Shown here piece by piece: positions 41,665 to 49,590 of a DNA stretch of 64,000 nucleotides. The DNA is taken from positions 945,076 to 1,009,075 of the forward strand of contig LT160592.1 of NCBI GenBank assembly GCA_900049755.1. Direction: 5' to 3'. Made by a program: the position numbers and the translations under genes. Within the stretch, counting starts at the first letter, position 1; each line of letters begins with the position of its first letter. Under the pieces are notes generated by a model, which saw only the letters and a program-made list of their open reading frames with translations, was not told the origin of the DNA and ran no database searches. Source of the DNA: Corynebacterium provencense (lineage in GTDB: Bacteria > Actinomycetota > Actinomycetes > Mycobacteriales > Mycobacteriaceae).

Positions 41665-42063
41665 CTAGGCGCGAGCGCGGATCTTAGCGGCTGCGCCCGG
41701 GGCCATCGAGTCCGCGCCGTATCCGTGGATGGTGGGGTAGTAGGAGATCTTGAGCCGGTCGATGAGTGCGGACGCCTCGGAGGTGGTGAGGGTGCTGAGG
41801 TCGCAGGTCTGGTCAGTGACATTCGCTGCCCAGTCCTCGTCGCGGATCCGCTCGGCTGCTGCGATGATCTCCGGGTCGGCCATGAGTGCTTCGCGGGCGT
41901 CTGCGCGTCCGACGCCGGGGTGAGCGGCGCGGTATTCCTTGATCCTCCCGCCGGCGATCTCGAAGGCGATCTGCTCGACGCTCCACTGGTAGTCGTCGCG
42001 CATGGTGAGGGTGTCCGTGTTGCGGAGGTCTTCGATGAACTTGGCCTGGGCGGTGGTGGTCAT
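41665..42063 (-). CDS. Accessory-cassette protein, DUF3072-like motifs
   Basis: A 132-residue product from ATG 42063, preceded on the minus strand by AAGAAAGGACACC. It begins TTTAQAKFIEDLRN and contains LTTSEASALIDRLK (about 100-113), the AQ-x-x-FI-x-x-L / LT-x-x-EAS-x-x-ID-x-L motif pair of DUF3072 and related small actinobacterial and phage proteins, whose function is not established as far as I know. First gene of the leftward cassette. Confidence 0.6.
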   Translation of the reverse strand: MTTTAQAKFIEDLRNTDTLTMRDDYQWSVEQIAFEIAGGRIKEYRAAHPGVGRADAREALMADPEIIAAAERIRDEDWAANVTDQTCDLSTLTTSEASALIDRLKISYYPTIHGYGADSMAPGAAAKIRARA

Positions 42064-42106
42064 GGTGTCCTTTCTTGGGGGGGCTTTCCCTCTCTGTCTG
42101 ACACTC

Positions 42107-42134
42107 ATACTACACCATGTGAAGTACTACGCAA
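42107..42134 (-). promoter_or_regulatory. Promoter of the leftward accessory cassette
   Basis: On the minus strand TTGCGT (42134-42129) and TAGTAT (42112-42107) lie 16 bases apart, about 45 bases before the first cassette gene. The spacing and hexamers fit a housekeeping promoter, so the cassette may be expressed in the lysogen. Confidence 0.55.
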
Positions 42135-42178
42135 GCCTCAGTACGAAGAATCTTTCGTGATGTGCGTCACTCAGACAC

Positions 42179-42214
42179 GACCCCCACTGACACCTGCCGG
42201 CGGGGGTCCTTTTT
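42179..42214 (+). terminator. Terminator without an obvious gene
   Basis: GACCCCC (42179-42185) pairs with GGGGGTC (42202-42208), followed by CTTTTT. Nothing upstream on the + strand is a convincing gene, so it may end a small RNA or a prophage-edge transcript. Confidence 0.6.
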
Positions 42215-42322
42215 CGTCTCTCCGGCCCCCGCCGCGGGGGAGGGGTTTGCCCTTATTTGCCCTCCGCAGACATTGGACACCCCAGATTCTCCAGACGAGC
42301 AAGACATTTCAGAACGCTCTGA

Positions 42323-42415
42323 CCTGCATGGATGCAAAACCCGCTGGTGGCGAGACCCACCCATTTCTTCGAGCTGAAGCGCTCCAGGACCGAGGACCCG
42401 GACGCCACGAGGTAA
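42323..42415 (+). pseudogene. Possible 3' remnant of a host gene at the prophage junction
   Basis: The frame ending at TAA 42413-42415 reads RPTHFFELKRSRTEDPDATR at its end, with nearly every third codon base G or C, as expected of a genuine host gene. It is closed upstream by TGA 42320-42322 and has no suitable start. This is what is left if a prophage inserted near the 3' end of a gene. Gene identity unknown. Confidence 0.3.
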
Positions 42416-42511
42416 CAGCCCGCACCTTTCACCATGCCGGTCACCGGTCGGATAGCATGGCGGTCCGGATGCCGTGCCCTCAGAGCCGGCGCAGTGAAAG
42501 GTGAAACTTCC

Positions 42512-42898
42512 ATGCTCGTTGTCGGGTCAGTTCTTGCCGTGCTCGCGGCTCTTCTCCACGTGTTCATCTTCTACCTGGAATCGGCCGGGTGGACGGGTCC
42601 CCTGGCTGCGAGGGTTTTCGGCAATACACCTGAACAGGCGGAGTCCACCCGCGAGATGGCCTTCAACCAGGGTTTCTACAACTTCTTCCTCGCGGTGGAG
42701 ACCGTGGTGGGTGTGATTTTCCTCATCGCGGGTTCCACCGGCATCGGCGCAGCACTGGTCCTCGCGGGTACCGGGTCAATGCTCGCGGCCGCGACTGTTC
42801 TGCTGGTGACATCCCCGGACAAGCGGTCCGCCGCGGTGAAGCAGGGGGCGTTCCCCCTGCTTGCTGTGGTGTTCACCGTGGTCGGGCTGCTGGTCTGA
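42512..42898 (+). CDS. DUF1304 family membrane protein
   Basis: A 128-residue protein from ATG 42512 with four hydrophobic segments (LVVGSVLAVLAALLHVFIFY; YNFFLAVETVVGVIFLIAG; two more). HVFIFYLESAGW and FNQGFYNFFLA are typical DUF1304 signatures. First clear chromosomal gene right of the prophage. Function unknown. Confidence 0.82.
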   Translation: MLVVGSVLAVLAALLHVFIFYLESAGWTGPLAARVFGNTPEQAESTREMAFNQGFYNFFLAVETVVGVIFLIAGSTGIGAALVLAGTGSMLAAATVLLVTSPDKRSAAVKQGAFPLLAVVFTVVGLLV

Positions 42899-42923
42899 CC
42901 CGGTCGGGGCGGCGGGTTCAGCA

Positions 42924-44261
42924 ATGGTGAACCGGAGGATCCATGTCTCGGCCGGCAACGGTGGACAGGACACCGGCCGGTTGCAGGGCCGGGGGAACAA
43001 CCACCCCACCGACCGGTTCGCGGTGAAGGGCACTGACCTGGGCTACCTGTTCAGTGGTGGCGGGGGAACCTGGGTCGGGGGACTGTTCGGGGACACCTTC
43101 AACAAGCCTGATCCGCGGGGTCCTGTCCCACCGGGCGGTGACCTGTGGCGCAGTCCGGTCATGGGAAGGACGACCAACCGTGACTTCCTCACCCGCGGCA
43201 TTGTCTGGGACAGTTTCGTGGGAACCGACGAATCCGGGGGAGTGGCCCGCGAGGTCTTCCCGTACCGGCATATCGGTGACCGGGGGCGTCTGCGGTCCGG
43301 TTCTGCGGACGCTTTCACCATCATCCCCGACGACGCCGTCGAGCTTCCGGACGGAACCTACCTCGCGTGCGGGTTCAGGGTCCGTGACTGGGCGACCGGG
43401 GCGACGCAGGCGATGTGTCGCACGGTGGGCAACATGTGGTTCCGCAGCACAGACAGGGACGCCTCGACCTGGTCGCCGGCCGAGGTGACAGGCAGGGCGG
43501 CGGGCAGAGGGGGCATCGCTCTTGAGTGGGGTCCGGAGGACCGCAGGGGCCGCTACTTCCAGAACGCCTCGCTGGTCATGGTCCCGGGAGATGACCACCT
43601 CTATGTCTTCGGGTCCCGTGAGGGGCGCAAGACAGGTACAGGGAGAGAGGCGGACGGGGTCTGTCTGAGGCGGGCTCCGTGGCAGAGGTGCCTGGATCCC
43701 GGCGCATGGGAGTACCGCGGGTTCTCGAGGGGCCGGTGGCGGTGGGGGCGCCGTGTCCGGCCCACGCCCCTGTTCGGTCCGGTCACCCCGGGCGGACACA
43801 TCGGCGAACTCAATGTCCGCTACATCGCCGGCCGTCTCGTCCTCAGCTACGTGGATGCGACGCTGGGCGCCGTGTCCCTGACCGCGGAGCACCCGGACGC
43901 GCCCTGGTCCGGTCCCACCGTCACGGTGGCGAGGCACAGGTCGCCCGCCCTGTACGCGCCCTCCGTGCACCCCTGGACCACCGACCCGGAGAACACCTAC
44001 CTGCACCTGTCGTCCTGGCTTTCCGTGCCCGACGTGGAGACCGGGGAGCCGGTGACGGTGAATTACTGCACCGAAGGGTGGGAGGTGTCGGTTGTCTCGG
44101 ACACCGGCACTCCCGGCACTCCCGGTACTCCCGGTACTCCCGGTCCCGACACCTCCTCCCTGTCCCCGGAGGAGCGTGACCGGACGGTCAGGAGGATTCT
44201 GGCGGCGTCCGCCGAGGCGAACCCGGATACGGCGCCGCTGCCGGTGCCGGAACAACCGTGA
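42924..44261 (+). CDS. DUF4185 protein, possible D-arabinan-degrading enzyme
   Basis: A 445-residue product from ATG 42924. FSGGGGTWVGGLFGDTFNKP (about 41-60) and following blade-like repeats (DAFTIIPDDAVELPDGTYLA; GRYFQNASLVMVPGDDHLYV) fit DUF4185, a five-bladed propeller family. Members from mycobacteria were shown to be endo-D-arabinanases (GH183), attacking the arabinan of the mycolic cell wall. No clear signal peptide is seen. A Thr-Pro-Gly repeat and an acidic tail end the protein. Enzyme activity is inferred from family only. Confidence 0.68.
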   Translation: MVNRRIHVSAGNGGQDTGRLQGRGNNHPTDRFAVKGTDLGYLFSGGGGTWVGGLFGDTFNKPDPRGPVPPGGDLWRSPVMGRTTNRDFLTRGIVWDSFVGTDESGGVAREVFPYRHIGDRGRLRSGSADAFTIIPDDAVELPDGTYLACGFRVRDWATGATQAMCRTVGNMWFRSTDRDASTWSPAEVTGRAAGRGGIALEWGPEDRRGRYFQNASLVMVPGDDHLYVFGSREGRKTGTGREADGVCLRRAPWQRCLDPGAWEYRGFSRGRWRWGRRVRPTPLFGPVTPGGHIGELNVRYIAGRLVLSYVDATLGAVSLTAEHPDAPWSGPTVTVARHRSPALYAPSVHPWTTDPENTYLHLSSWLSVPDVETGEPVTVNYCTEGWEVSVVSDTGTPGTPGTPGTPGPDTSSLSPEERDRTVRRILAASAEANPDTAPLPVPEQP

Positions 44262-44331
44262 GCGACCCGCCCGGGGGTGGCTGCCAGGGCCCCGGACCAG
44301 CCGGTGAACGGCGTCCGATACACTCACTGAC

Positions 44332-44808
44332 ATGCGTATCTACCTCGGCGCCGATCACGCCGGTTTCGACATGAAGAACATCATCGCCGACCATCTCCGT
44401 GCGAAGGAGGGCATCGAGGTCGTGGACTGCGGTGCGCACACCTACGACGCCGCAGACGACTACCCCGCGTACTGCATCGAGGCGGCCCGCCGCACCGTCG
44501 CTGACGAGGGCTCGCTCGGGATCGTCCTCGGTGGGTCGGGCAACGGGGAACAGATCGCGGCGAACAAGGTGCCCGGTGCCCGGTGTGCGCTCGCCTGGTC
44601 GGTGGAGACCGCCAAGCTGGCACGGGAGCACAACAATGCCCAGCTCATCGGGATCGGGGGCAGGATGCACTCCGAGGAGGAGGCTCTGGCGATCGTCGAC
44701 GCCTTCATCTCCCAGCCGTGGTCGGGGGAGGAGCGCCACCAGCGGCGTATCGACATTCTGTCGGAGTACGAGCGCACCGGGGTGGCACCGGCACTTCCCG
44801 CCGAATAG
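44332..44808 (+). CDS. rpiB: Ribose-5-phosphate isomerase B
   Basis: A 158-residue RpiB/LacAB-type isomerase interconverting ribose 5-phosphate and ribulose 5-phosphate in the pentose phosphate pathway. YLGADHAGFDMK (3-14), GIVLGGSGNGEQIAANKV (about 63-80) and REHNNAQLIGIGGR (about 99-112) are the conserved active-site loops. Length typical. No ribosome site of note is seen just upstream. Confidence 0.95.
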   Translation: MRIYLGADHAGFDMKNIIADHLRAKEGIEVVDCGAHTYDAADDYPAYCIEAARRTVADEGSLGIVLGGSGNGEQIAANKVPGARCALAWSVETAKLAREHNNAQLIGIGGRMHSEEEALAIVDAFISQPWSGEERHQRRIDILSEYERTGVAPALPAE

Positions 44809-44899
44809 GGCGCGGTACGGCGGTGTGCGGGGTCTGTGCGTGGGATCTGGCGCCCCGCCGGGGCCCTGTACCCCGTCGGGCCCTGCACCCTGCTGACGG

Positions 44900-45118
44900 T
44901 CAGCTGTCCCGGTTGCGCTTCCTGCGCCCGGCAGCCCATTCGGTGACCTCGGTGGAGTCCCACAGTGTCAGTCCGTGCAGTTTCGCCACCGGCTCCGGAG
45001 CACGGCCGCGTGTCGCGTAACTGGTGAAGGTACCCCGGGCCGTCCCCGAGAACTCGGCGCACTGCTGGGCGGTCCACAGGTCATGTCCGGTGTCCGCGTC
45101 GATGATCGTCGGTCGCAT
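44900..45118 (-). CDS. Small helix-turn-helix DNA-binding protein
   Basis: A 72-residue product from the ATG at 45118. DLWTAQQCAEFSGTARGTFT (13-32) is a MerR/excisionase-type helix-turn-helix and the end (LWDSTEVTEWAAGRRKRNRD) matches the usual basic tail. It may be a host regulator; it lies divergently upstream of the pyruvate:quinone oxidoreductase gene. Confidence 0.75.
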   Translation of the reverse strand: MRPTIIDADTGHDLWTAQQCAEFSGTARGTFTSYATRGRAPEPVAKLHGLTLWDSTEVTEWAAGRRKRNRDS

Positions 45119-45284
45119 GATTCCTGATCGTACCGCCTGCCGGCACGGCCACCCCCTGTTCCGGTGCCGCTGAGGAGCCGTCGGGCAGCCGTTGAGGCGC
45201 CGGTGGCGTCCTTCTGACTGCGTTCTGCCTGCTGTTCCCGGGGTACGGATGCGGTCCGACCTCAACGCGGCTAGGGTCGGGCCC

Positions 45285-47045
45285 ATGGCACGTACCTACG
45301 CAGAACAACTCGTCGACGCACTGGAGGCTCAGGGTGTCCGCCGCATCTTCGGTCTCGTCGGTGACAGCCTCAACCCCATCGTCGACGCCGTCAAACGCAG
45401 CAGTATCGAATGGTTCCACGTCCGCAATGAGGAGGCGGCGGCCTTCGCCGCCGGCGCCGAGTCTCTCGTCACCGGGCGTCTGTCGGTGTGTGCCGGCTCC
45501 TGCGGCCCGGGAAACACCCACCTCGTCCAGGGGCTCTACGACTCCCACCGCAACGGGGCGAAGGTTCTGGCACTGGCGAGTCACATTCCCTCGCAGTTCA
45601 TCGGATCCCACTACTTCCAGGAGACCCACCCCGAGGCACTGTTCCGCGAGTGCTCCGGCTACTGCGAGATGGTGAACTCCGCAGCCCAGGGTGCGACGAT
45701 CCTCCACCACGCCATCCAGTCCACGATGGCGGGCAACGGTGTGTCCGTGCTCGTCATCCCCGGGGACATCGCCTCCGACCCTGCCGTGGACTCTCCCCAG
45801 CTGGACTCCGAGATCGCAGCGGAGAAACCGGTCATCCACCCTGCGGCCTCCGAGCTCAGGGCTCTGGCGGACGCCGTGAACCGCGCCGGGAAAGTCACCA
45901 TCTTCGGTGGTGCGGGCTGTGCGGGGGCGCGTGAGGAGGTGTTCGCCCTCGCTGAGAAGGTGAAGGCGCCGGTGGGCCACGCCTACGGTGGCAAGGAGTT
46001 CCTGCACTACGACAACCCCTACGACGTCGGCATGTCGGGCCTGCTGGGCTACGGCGCGTGCTCGGACGCCTTCGAGGACGCCGACCTGCTCATCCTGCTG
46101 GGCACCGACTTCCCGTACTCCGAGTTCCTCCCACGGCACACGGAGACCGCCCAGGTGGACATCAAGGGCGGGAACATCGGACGACGTACCGCAGTGAAGT
46201 ACCCGGTCACCGGCGATGTCGCCGCGACAATTCGCGACCTGCTCCCGCTCATCACGGAGAAGACCGACTCCTCCTTCCTCGAGAGAATGCTGAAGAAGCA
46301 GGCGTCCAACCTGGAGCACGTGGTGGCCGCGTACACGAAGAACATCGAGCACCACACTCCGATCCACCCCGAGTACCTCACCTACATCCTCGACGAGCTC
46401 GCTGACGAGGACGCCGTGTTCACCGCGGACACGGGCATGTGCAATGTGTGGAATGCCCGCTACATCAGCCCGAACGGCAGGCGGAGGCTGTTGGCGTCCT
46501 TCCGGCACGGAACGATGGCCAACGCCCTGCCACAGGCCATCGGGGCGTCCGCCGGGACCGACGGGAAACGTCAGGTCATCGCCATGTGCGGCGATGGCGG
46601 CCTCGGGATGCTCCTGGGCGAACTACTGACGGTGAAACTGCACGAGCTGCCCCTCAAGGCGATCGTGTACAACAACTCGACCCTGGGCATGGTGAAGCTG
46701 GAGATGCTCGTCGAGGGGCTCCCGGACTTCGGTACGGACCACGAGAAGGTCGACTACGCCGCCATCGCCGAGGCCTGCGGCATCAAGTCCTACCGCGTCG
46801 AGGATCCCAGGGACATCAGGAGGGTGCTCACCGAGGCCCTCGCCTACGACGGTCCGGTACTCGTCGACGTGGTCACCGATCCGAATGCCCTGTCCATCCC
46901 GCCGGAGATCTCCCTGGAGCAGGTCGCCGGTTTCACCAGGGCGGCGACGAAGACGGTGCTCGAAGGTGGAGTCGGCAAGATGCTGGAACTCGCCAGGTCG
47001 AACCTGCGCAACATTCCCCGCCCTTCCGGTTTCCGGGGACTGTGA
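45285..47045 (+). CDS. pqo: Pyruvate:quinone oxidoreductase
   Basis: A 586-residue ThDP/FAD enzyme oxidising pyruvate to acetate and CO2 while reducing quinone (E. coli PoxB, corynebacterial Pqo). WFHVRNEEAAAFAAGAE (about 44-60) holds the cofactor-activating Glu; CGDGGLGMLLGE (about 434-445) to NNSTLGM (about 463-469) is the ThDP-metal motif. The C-terminus ends NIPRPSGFRGL, in the region that PoxB uses for membrane binding. ATG 45285 gives the normal family length. Confidence 0.92.
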   Translation: MARTYAEQLVDALEAQGVRRIFGLVGDSLNPIVDAVKRSSIEWFHVRNEEAAAFAAGAESLVTGRLSVCAGSCGPGNTHLVQGLYDSHRNGAKVLALASHIPSQFIGSHYFQETHPEALFRECSGYCEMVNSAAQGATILHHAIQSTMAGNGVSVLVIPGDIASDPAVDSPQLDSEIAAEKPVIHPAASELRALADAVNRAGKVTIFGGAGCAGAREEVFALAEKVKAPVGHAYGGKEFLHYDNPYDVGMSGLLGYGACSDAFEDADLLILLGTDFPYSEFLPRHTETAQVDIKGGNIGRRTAVKYPVTGDVAATIRDLLPLITEKTDSSFLERMLKKQASNLEHVVAAYTKNIEHHTPIHPEYLTYILDELADEDAVFTADTGMCNVWNARYISPNGRRRLLASFRHGTMANALPQAIGASAGTDGKRQVIAMCGDGGLGMLLGELLTVKLHELPLKAIVYNNSTLGMVKLEMLVEGLPDFGTDHEKVDYAAIAEACGIKSYRVEDPRDIRRVLTEALAYDGPVLVDVVTDPNALSIPPEISLEQVAGFTRAATKTVLEGGVGKMLELARSNLRNIPRPSGFRGL

Positions 47046-47082
47046 CCGTCACCCGCCCTGTCCTGCGGAGTTGCGGTGACGG
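47046..47082 (+). terminator. Hairpin downstream of pqo
   Basis: CCGTCACC (47046-47053) pairs with GGTGACGG (47075-47082). No T-run follows, so it is a weak terminator or a processing structure between pqo and the tRNA gene. Confidence 0.4.
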
Positions 47083-47135
47083 GGTGGTGTTGGTGTATTG
47101 TCATTGGCGGATTCCCGCACAGCGGGGCGCCGCAG

Positions 47136-47207
47136 GGGAATGTCGTATAGTGGCTAATACCTCAGCCTTCCAAGCTGAAGACGCGGGTTCGATTCCCGTC
47201 ATTCCCT
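47136..47207 (+). tRNA. tRNA-Gly (UCC)
   Basis: Acceptor GGGAATG (47136-47142) pairs with CATTCCC; the anticodon loop CTTCCAA carries TCC at 47169-47171 between TCAGC and GCTGA; the T arm CGGGTTCGATTCCCG is normal. CCA follows at 47208-47210 and is encoded. Confidence 0.95.
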
Positions 47208-47215
47208 CCACGTGA

Positions 47216-47257
47216 AAGATGCCGTTCCTCCCATAAGGGAGGGGCGGCATCTTCTGC
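47216..47257 (+). terminator. Terminator after tRNA-Gly
   Basis: AAGATGCCG (47216-47224) pairs with CGGCATCTT (47245-47253), with CCTCCC/GGGAGG inside, followed by CTGC. Long stable hairpin just past the tRNA end. Confidence 0.6.
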
Positions 47258-47586
47258 ATGCAGCACTTGTGTCGGCGGGCCCGGAGGTTCGGGCGGGTGC
47301 GGGCGGTGGGGTCCCGGCTGTCGTGTGTCCTCCGTCCGTCTTCCGCACGTCTTCCGTGCGTCTTCCGTGCGTCGGAGGTGTTCAACAAGAAGGTCAGAAG
47401 CTAACCCGTATTTCATCCGAGTAGCAGTTGACTCACTTTCACCTGTGTATTGTCACATGTGCTCAGGTTTGAGGTGCGAAAAACTCGATATAACAGTTGC
47501 ATAACAATTTGCGAAAACTCGACAAGGGCGGGAGTTTTCTCTCTACAGTCGAAGCTGTACATGTTCACCACTCGAGAGGACCTCTC
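47216..47586. other. Gene-free region before csbD-like gene
   Basis: After the tRNA terminator there is an 11-base repeat block (47337-47369) and then an AT-rich stretch (about 47400-47560) standing out from the GC-rich chromosome. It contains several A/T-rich hexamers (TATAAC near 47485, TACAGT near 47545) that could serve as promoters for the small stress genes. No ORF of note. Confidence 0.4.
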
Positions 47587-47784
47587 ATGGGAATTGAAGA
47601 CAAGTTCAAGAACTCTGCCGAAGACCTGACCGGCAAGGCGAAGGAAGCTGCCGGCGACGTCACCGACAACGACCAGCTCAAGGGTGAAGGCAAGGCGGAC
47701 CAGGCCAAGGCCAGCGTCAAAGACGCCGTCGAGAACGCGAAAGACAAGATCTCCGAGGGAATCAACAAGATCACCGGAAACTAG
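47587..47784 (+). CDS. CsbD family stress protein
   Basis: A 65-residue hydrophilic protein (MGIEDKFKNSAEDLTGKAKE, with repeated DQLKGEGKADQAKA). CsbD-like proteins are small, abundant stress-induced proteins of unknown mechanism. The long AT-rich upstream region suggests strong regulated transcription. Start fixed by AGAGGA and family length. Confidence 0.9.
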   Translation: MGIEDKFKNSAEDLTGKAKEAAGDVTDNDQLKGEGKADQAKASVKDAVENAKDKISEGINKITGN

Positions 47785-47812
47785 TTCCGACCACGGAAAG
47801 GAAGGATCCGCG

Positions 47813-48076
47813 ATGACGACTGCGCGACAAACTGCTGCACCACCGGAAAAGCGCGGATCGGCGGGCATCGTGATCGCCACCGCCGTGATCGTTCTCGCGA
47901 TTGCGGCACTGGCCATTCTGGTCGCCCAGAACACCGACCAGGTCGATATCGGATTTCTCGGCTGGGAGTTCGCCTTCCCCCTGTCCGTCGGACTACTTGT
48001 CGCCGCTGTCGGCGGCGCGGTCCTGGCATTCGGGATTTCGGTCCTGATCGTCGTCCGGCGCAGGTCGCGTAGGTGA
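47813..48076 (+). CDS. LapA-domain (DUF1049) membrane protein
   Basis: An 87-residue protein with two transmembrane helices (IVIATAVIVLAIAALAILVA; FPLSVGLLVAAVGGAVLAFG) around the LVAQNTDQVDIGFLGWEF motif of the LapA/DUF1049 family, and a basic tail. Probably co-transcribed with the csbD-like and GlsB-like genes. Confidence 0.85.
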   Translation: MTTARQTAAPPEKRGSAGIVIATAVIVLAIAALAILVAQNTDQVDIGFLGWEFAFPLSVGLLVAAVGGAVLAFGISVLIVVRRRSRR

Positions 48077-48105
48077 CCGGACAGTCATTCAAGAACGGAG
48101 AACCA

Positions 48106-48405
48106 ATGGACAGCAACACACTGATCCTGGCGGCGGGGTCCGCCCCTGCACTCGGCTTCATCGGATGGGTCATCATCGGCGGCCTCGCCGGATGGATCGG
48201 TTCGAAGATCATGAAGACCGATGAGCAGATGGGTCTGATCCTCAACATCGTCGTCGGTGTCATCGGCGGTTTCCTCGGCGGCTGGCTGCTGACCCTGTTC
48301 GGGGTCGACGTCGCCGGCGGCGGCTGGATATTCAGCTTCCTCACCTGCCTGCTGGGCGCGGTGATCCTGCTCTGGATCGTCGGGCTCGTCACCAGGAAGA
48401 GGTAG
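48106..48405 (+). CDS. GlsB/YeaQ/YmgE family membrane protein
   Basis: A 99-residue protein. ATG 48106 is preferred over GTG 48073 because of its GGAG ribosome site. FIGWVIIGGLAGWIGSKIMK (about 15-34), GLILNIVVGVIGGFLGGWL and the last helix match the transglycosylase-associated/GlsB family, small stress-induced three-helix proteins. Confidence 0.9.
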   Translation: MDSNTLILAAGSAPALGFIGWVIIGGLAGWIGSKIMKTDEQMGLILNIVVGVIGGFLGGWLLTLFGVDVAGGGWIFSFLTCLLGAVILLWIVGLVTRKR

Positions 48406-48471
48406 CGGGACAGTCCGTCACCGGCCGGCGTCCGCCCTCCGGTGCGCACCGGTGGCGGTCCTGCCCGTCAG

Positions 48472-48511
48472 ACCCTCCTCCGTCCCCGCAGGGGAGCCGG
48501 AGGAGGGTTCT
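48472..48511. terminator. Terminator between convergent genes
   Basis: ACCCTCCTCCG (48472-48482) pairs perfectly with CGGAGGAGGGT (48498-48508), followed by TCTT. It ends the small stress-gene cluster and can serve the leftward gene at 48542 as well. Confidence 0.7.
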
Positions 48512-48541
48512 TCCGTACCCGGGACACCCCGCCCGGGAGGT

Positions 48542-49300
48542 CTACCAGATCCCCAACACCGTACGGATGTTCTCCTGGTTCACCCGGGCGAGCAGGGCCG
48601 CGCGTCCTGCATAGTCACGGGGAAGATACGCCTCCGGCGACCTGGTCCACTCCTGGCCCGAGAGCTGGTCGTACTCCGAAGGCATCTCAACGTCGGAGAG
48701 CGCGAAAGCGTGCAGCCCGTTGACCCTCGAGGTGTAGGTGGACCTCCACAGATGGTCCTGGAACGCGATGACCCCCACCGTCGCCGTCGACACCGCCGCC
48801 CCCATCTCCGAGGCGACCTGGGCGGCGACCCCGTCGGTGGACAGGTAGGTGACCGTACCGTCCGGGTTCTTCACCGGATTGATGACGTGGACGCCCTCGA
48901 GTCCGTACCGGGTGGTCAGAACCTCGGCGATCTCGAACTGTGCGGAGACGGGGATGTCACGACCGTCGAGCGCCCGGACGACCGACGCCGCGAGCTCTTC
49001 GTTGACCGGGCCGGGGGAGACAATGCCCCGGTCAGGATCGTCACCTTCCTCGATTCGCGTGCCGAAACTGTAGGCGACGAGTGTGTCCACCTGCGCGGAG
49101 GGACGTGAAGGCGCGGTCACAGGGTTGAAGTCGGTGGCAGGAACGCCCGACGACAGTGCGACTGACGGTGAGGATCCGGCGGTGGCTGCGGGGACGCCGG
49201 GGACCGGCTCCGGTGTGGTGGCAGATGCGGTGGTGACGGTCAGGGCGGACACTGCTGCGAGCGAGGCGAGGGCGAGGGTGGTGGGCCGGGCGGCTTTCAC
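48542..49300 (-). CDS. Secreted protein of unknown function
   Basis: A 252-residue product from the ATG at 49300. An export signal is clear: MKAARPTTLALASLAAVSAL followed by a TASA cleavage-like site near 24-28. The mature part starts with a Pro/Ser/Ala linker (to about 70) and then an alpha/beta domain (VVRALDGRDIPVSAQFEIAE; FQDHLWRSTYTSRVNGLHAF). No catalytic motif recognised. Confidence 0.72.
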   Translation of the reverse strand: MKAARPTTLALASLAAVSALTVTTASATTPEPVPGVPAATAGSSPSVALSSGVPATDFNPVTAPSRPSAQVDTLVAYSFGTRIEEGDDPDRGIVSPGPVNEELAASVVRALDGRDIPVSAQFEIAEVLTTRYGLEGVHVINPVKNPDGTVTYLSTDGVAAQVASEMGAAVSTATVGVIAFQDHLWRSTYTSRVNGLHAFALSDVEMPSEYDQLSGQEWTRSPEAYLPRDYAGRAALLARVNQENIRTVLGIW

Positions 49301-49374
49301 GGGGTTTCCTGTCGTTGGAGGATTACGGCGTCCTCCCGGAGGTTCCGGGTGCGCACCACGGTCCGTGTCACCAG

Positions 49375-49422
49375 GCAGGTCAGAGCGCGGGTCACGGTGC
49401 AGGTCAGAGCGCGGGTCACGGT
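49375..49422. repeat. 24-base tandem repeat, two copies
   Basis: The same 24 bases occur at 49375-49398 and 49399-49422 (unit begins GCAGGTCAGAGCGCGGG), followed by a partial third copy GCAG. It lies between the secreted-protein gene and the thioesterase gene. Confidence 0.85.
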
Positions 49423-49590
49423 GCAGTGCGCCGGTCGGGAGGGACCGCCGGAACAGGGGTGTCGGCGGGAGGACGAGACAGGTGTACCGACCCGAGATGC
49501 ACGGAAGATGCCCTGCTGCCGGACGTTGCGTGACATCTCCGTGAACAGGAACCCCACGGCTGGCCGGGGCGGCCGGTATATTCCCTCCCC

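Larger units (their letters stand above)
42064..42511. other. Right edge of prophage: gene-poor junction region
   Basis: Holds the leftward promoter (42107-42134), a + strand terminator (42179-42214), a GC-rich inverted repeat (GGCCCCCGCC/GCGGGGGAGGGG around 42223-42245), and a short open fragment at 42323-42415 that may be the 3' end of a host gene. The right attachment site is probably in here; no integrase or tRNA was found to fix it. Confidence 0.45.

Noticed and set aside
1-42500. Integrase, repressor or excisionase gene
   Set aside because: None with a recombinase or repressor signature was found in the window; the excisionase-like fold at 14001 sits in the late control region and is not called as one.
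41578-42504. Long + strand frame opposite the accessory cassette
   Set aside because: Antisense shadow of the three minus-strand genes with no ribosome site; the minus genes have start sites and a promoter.
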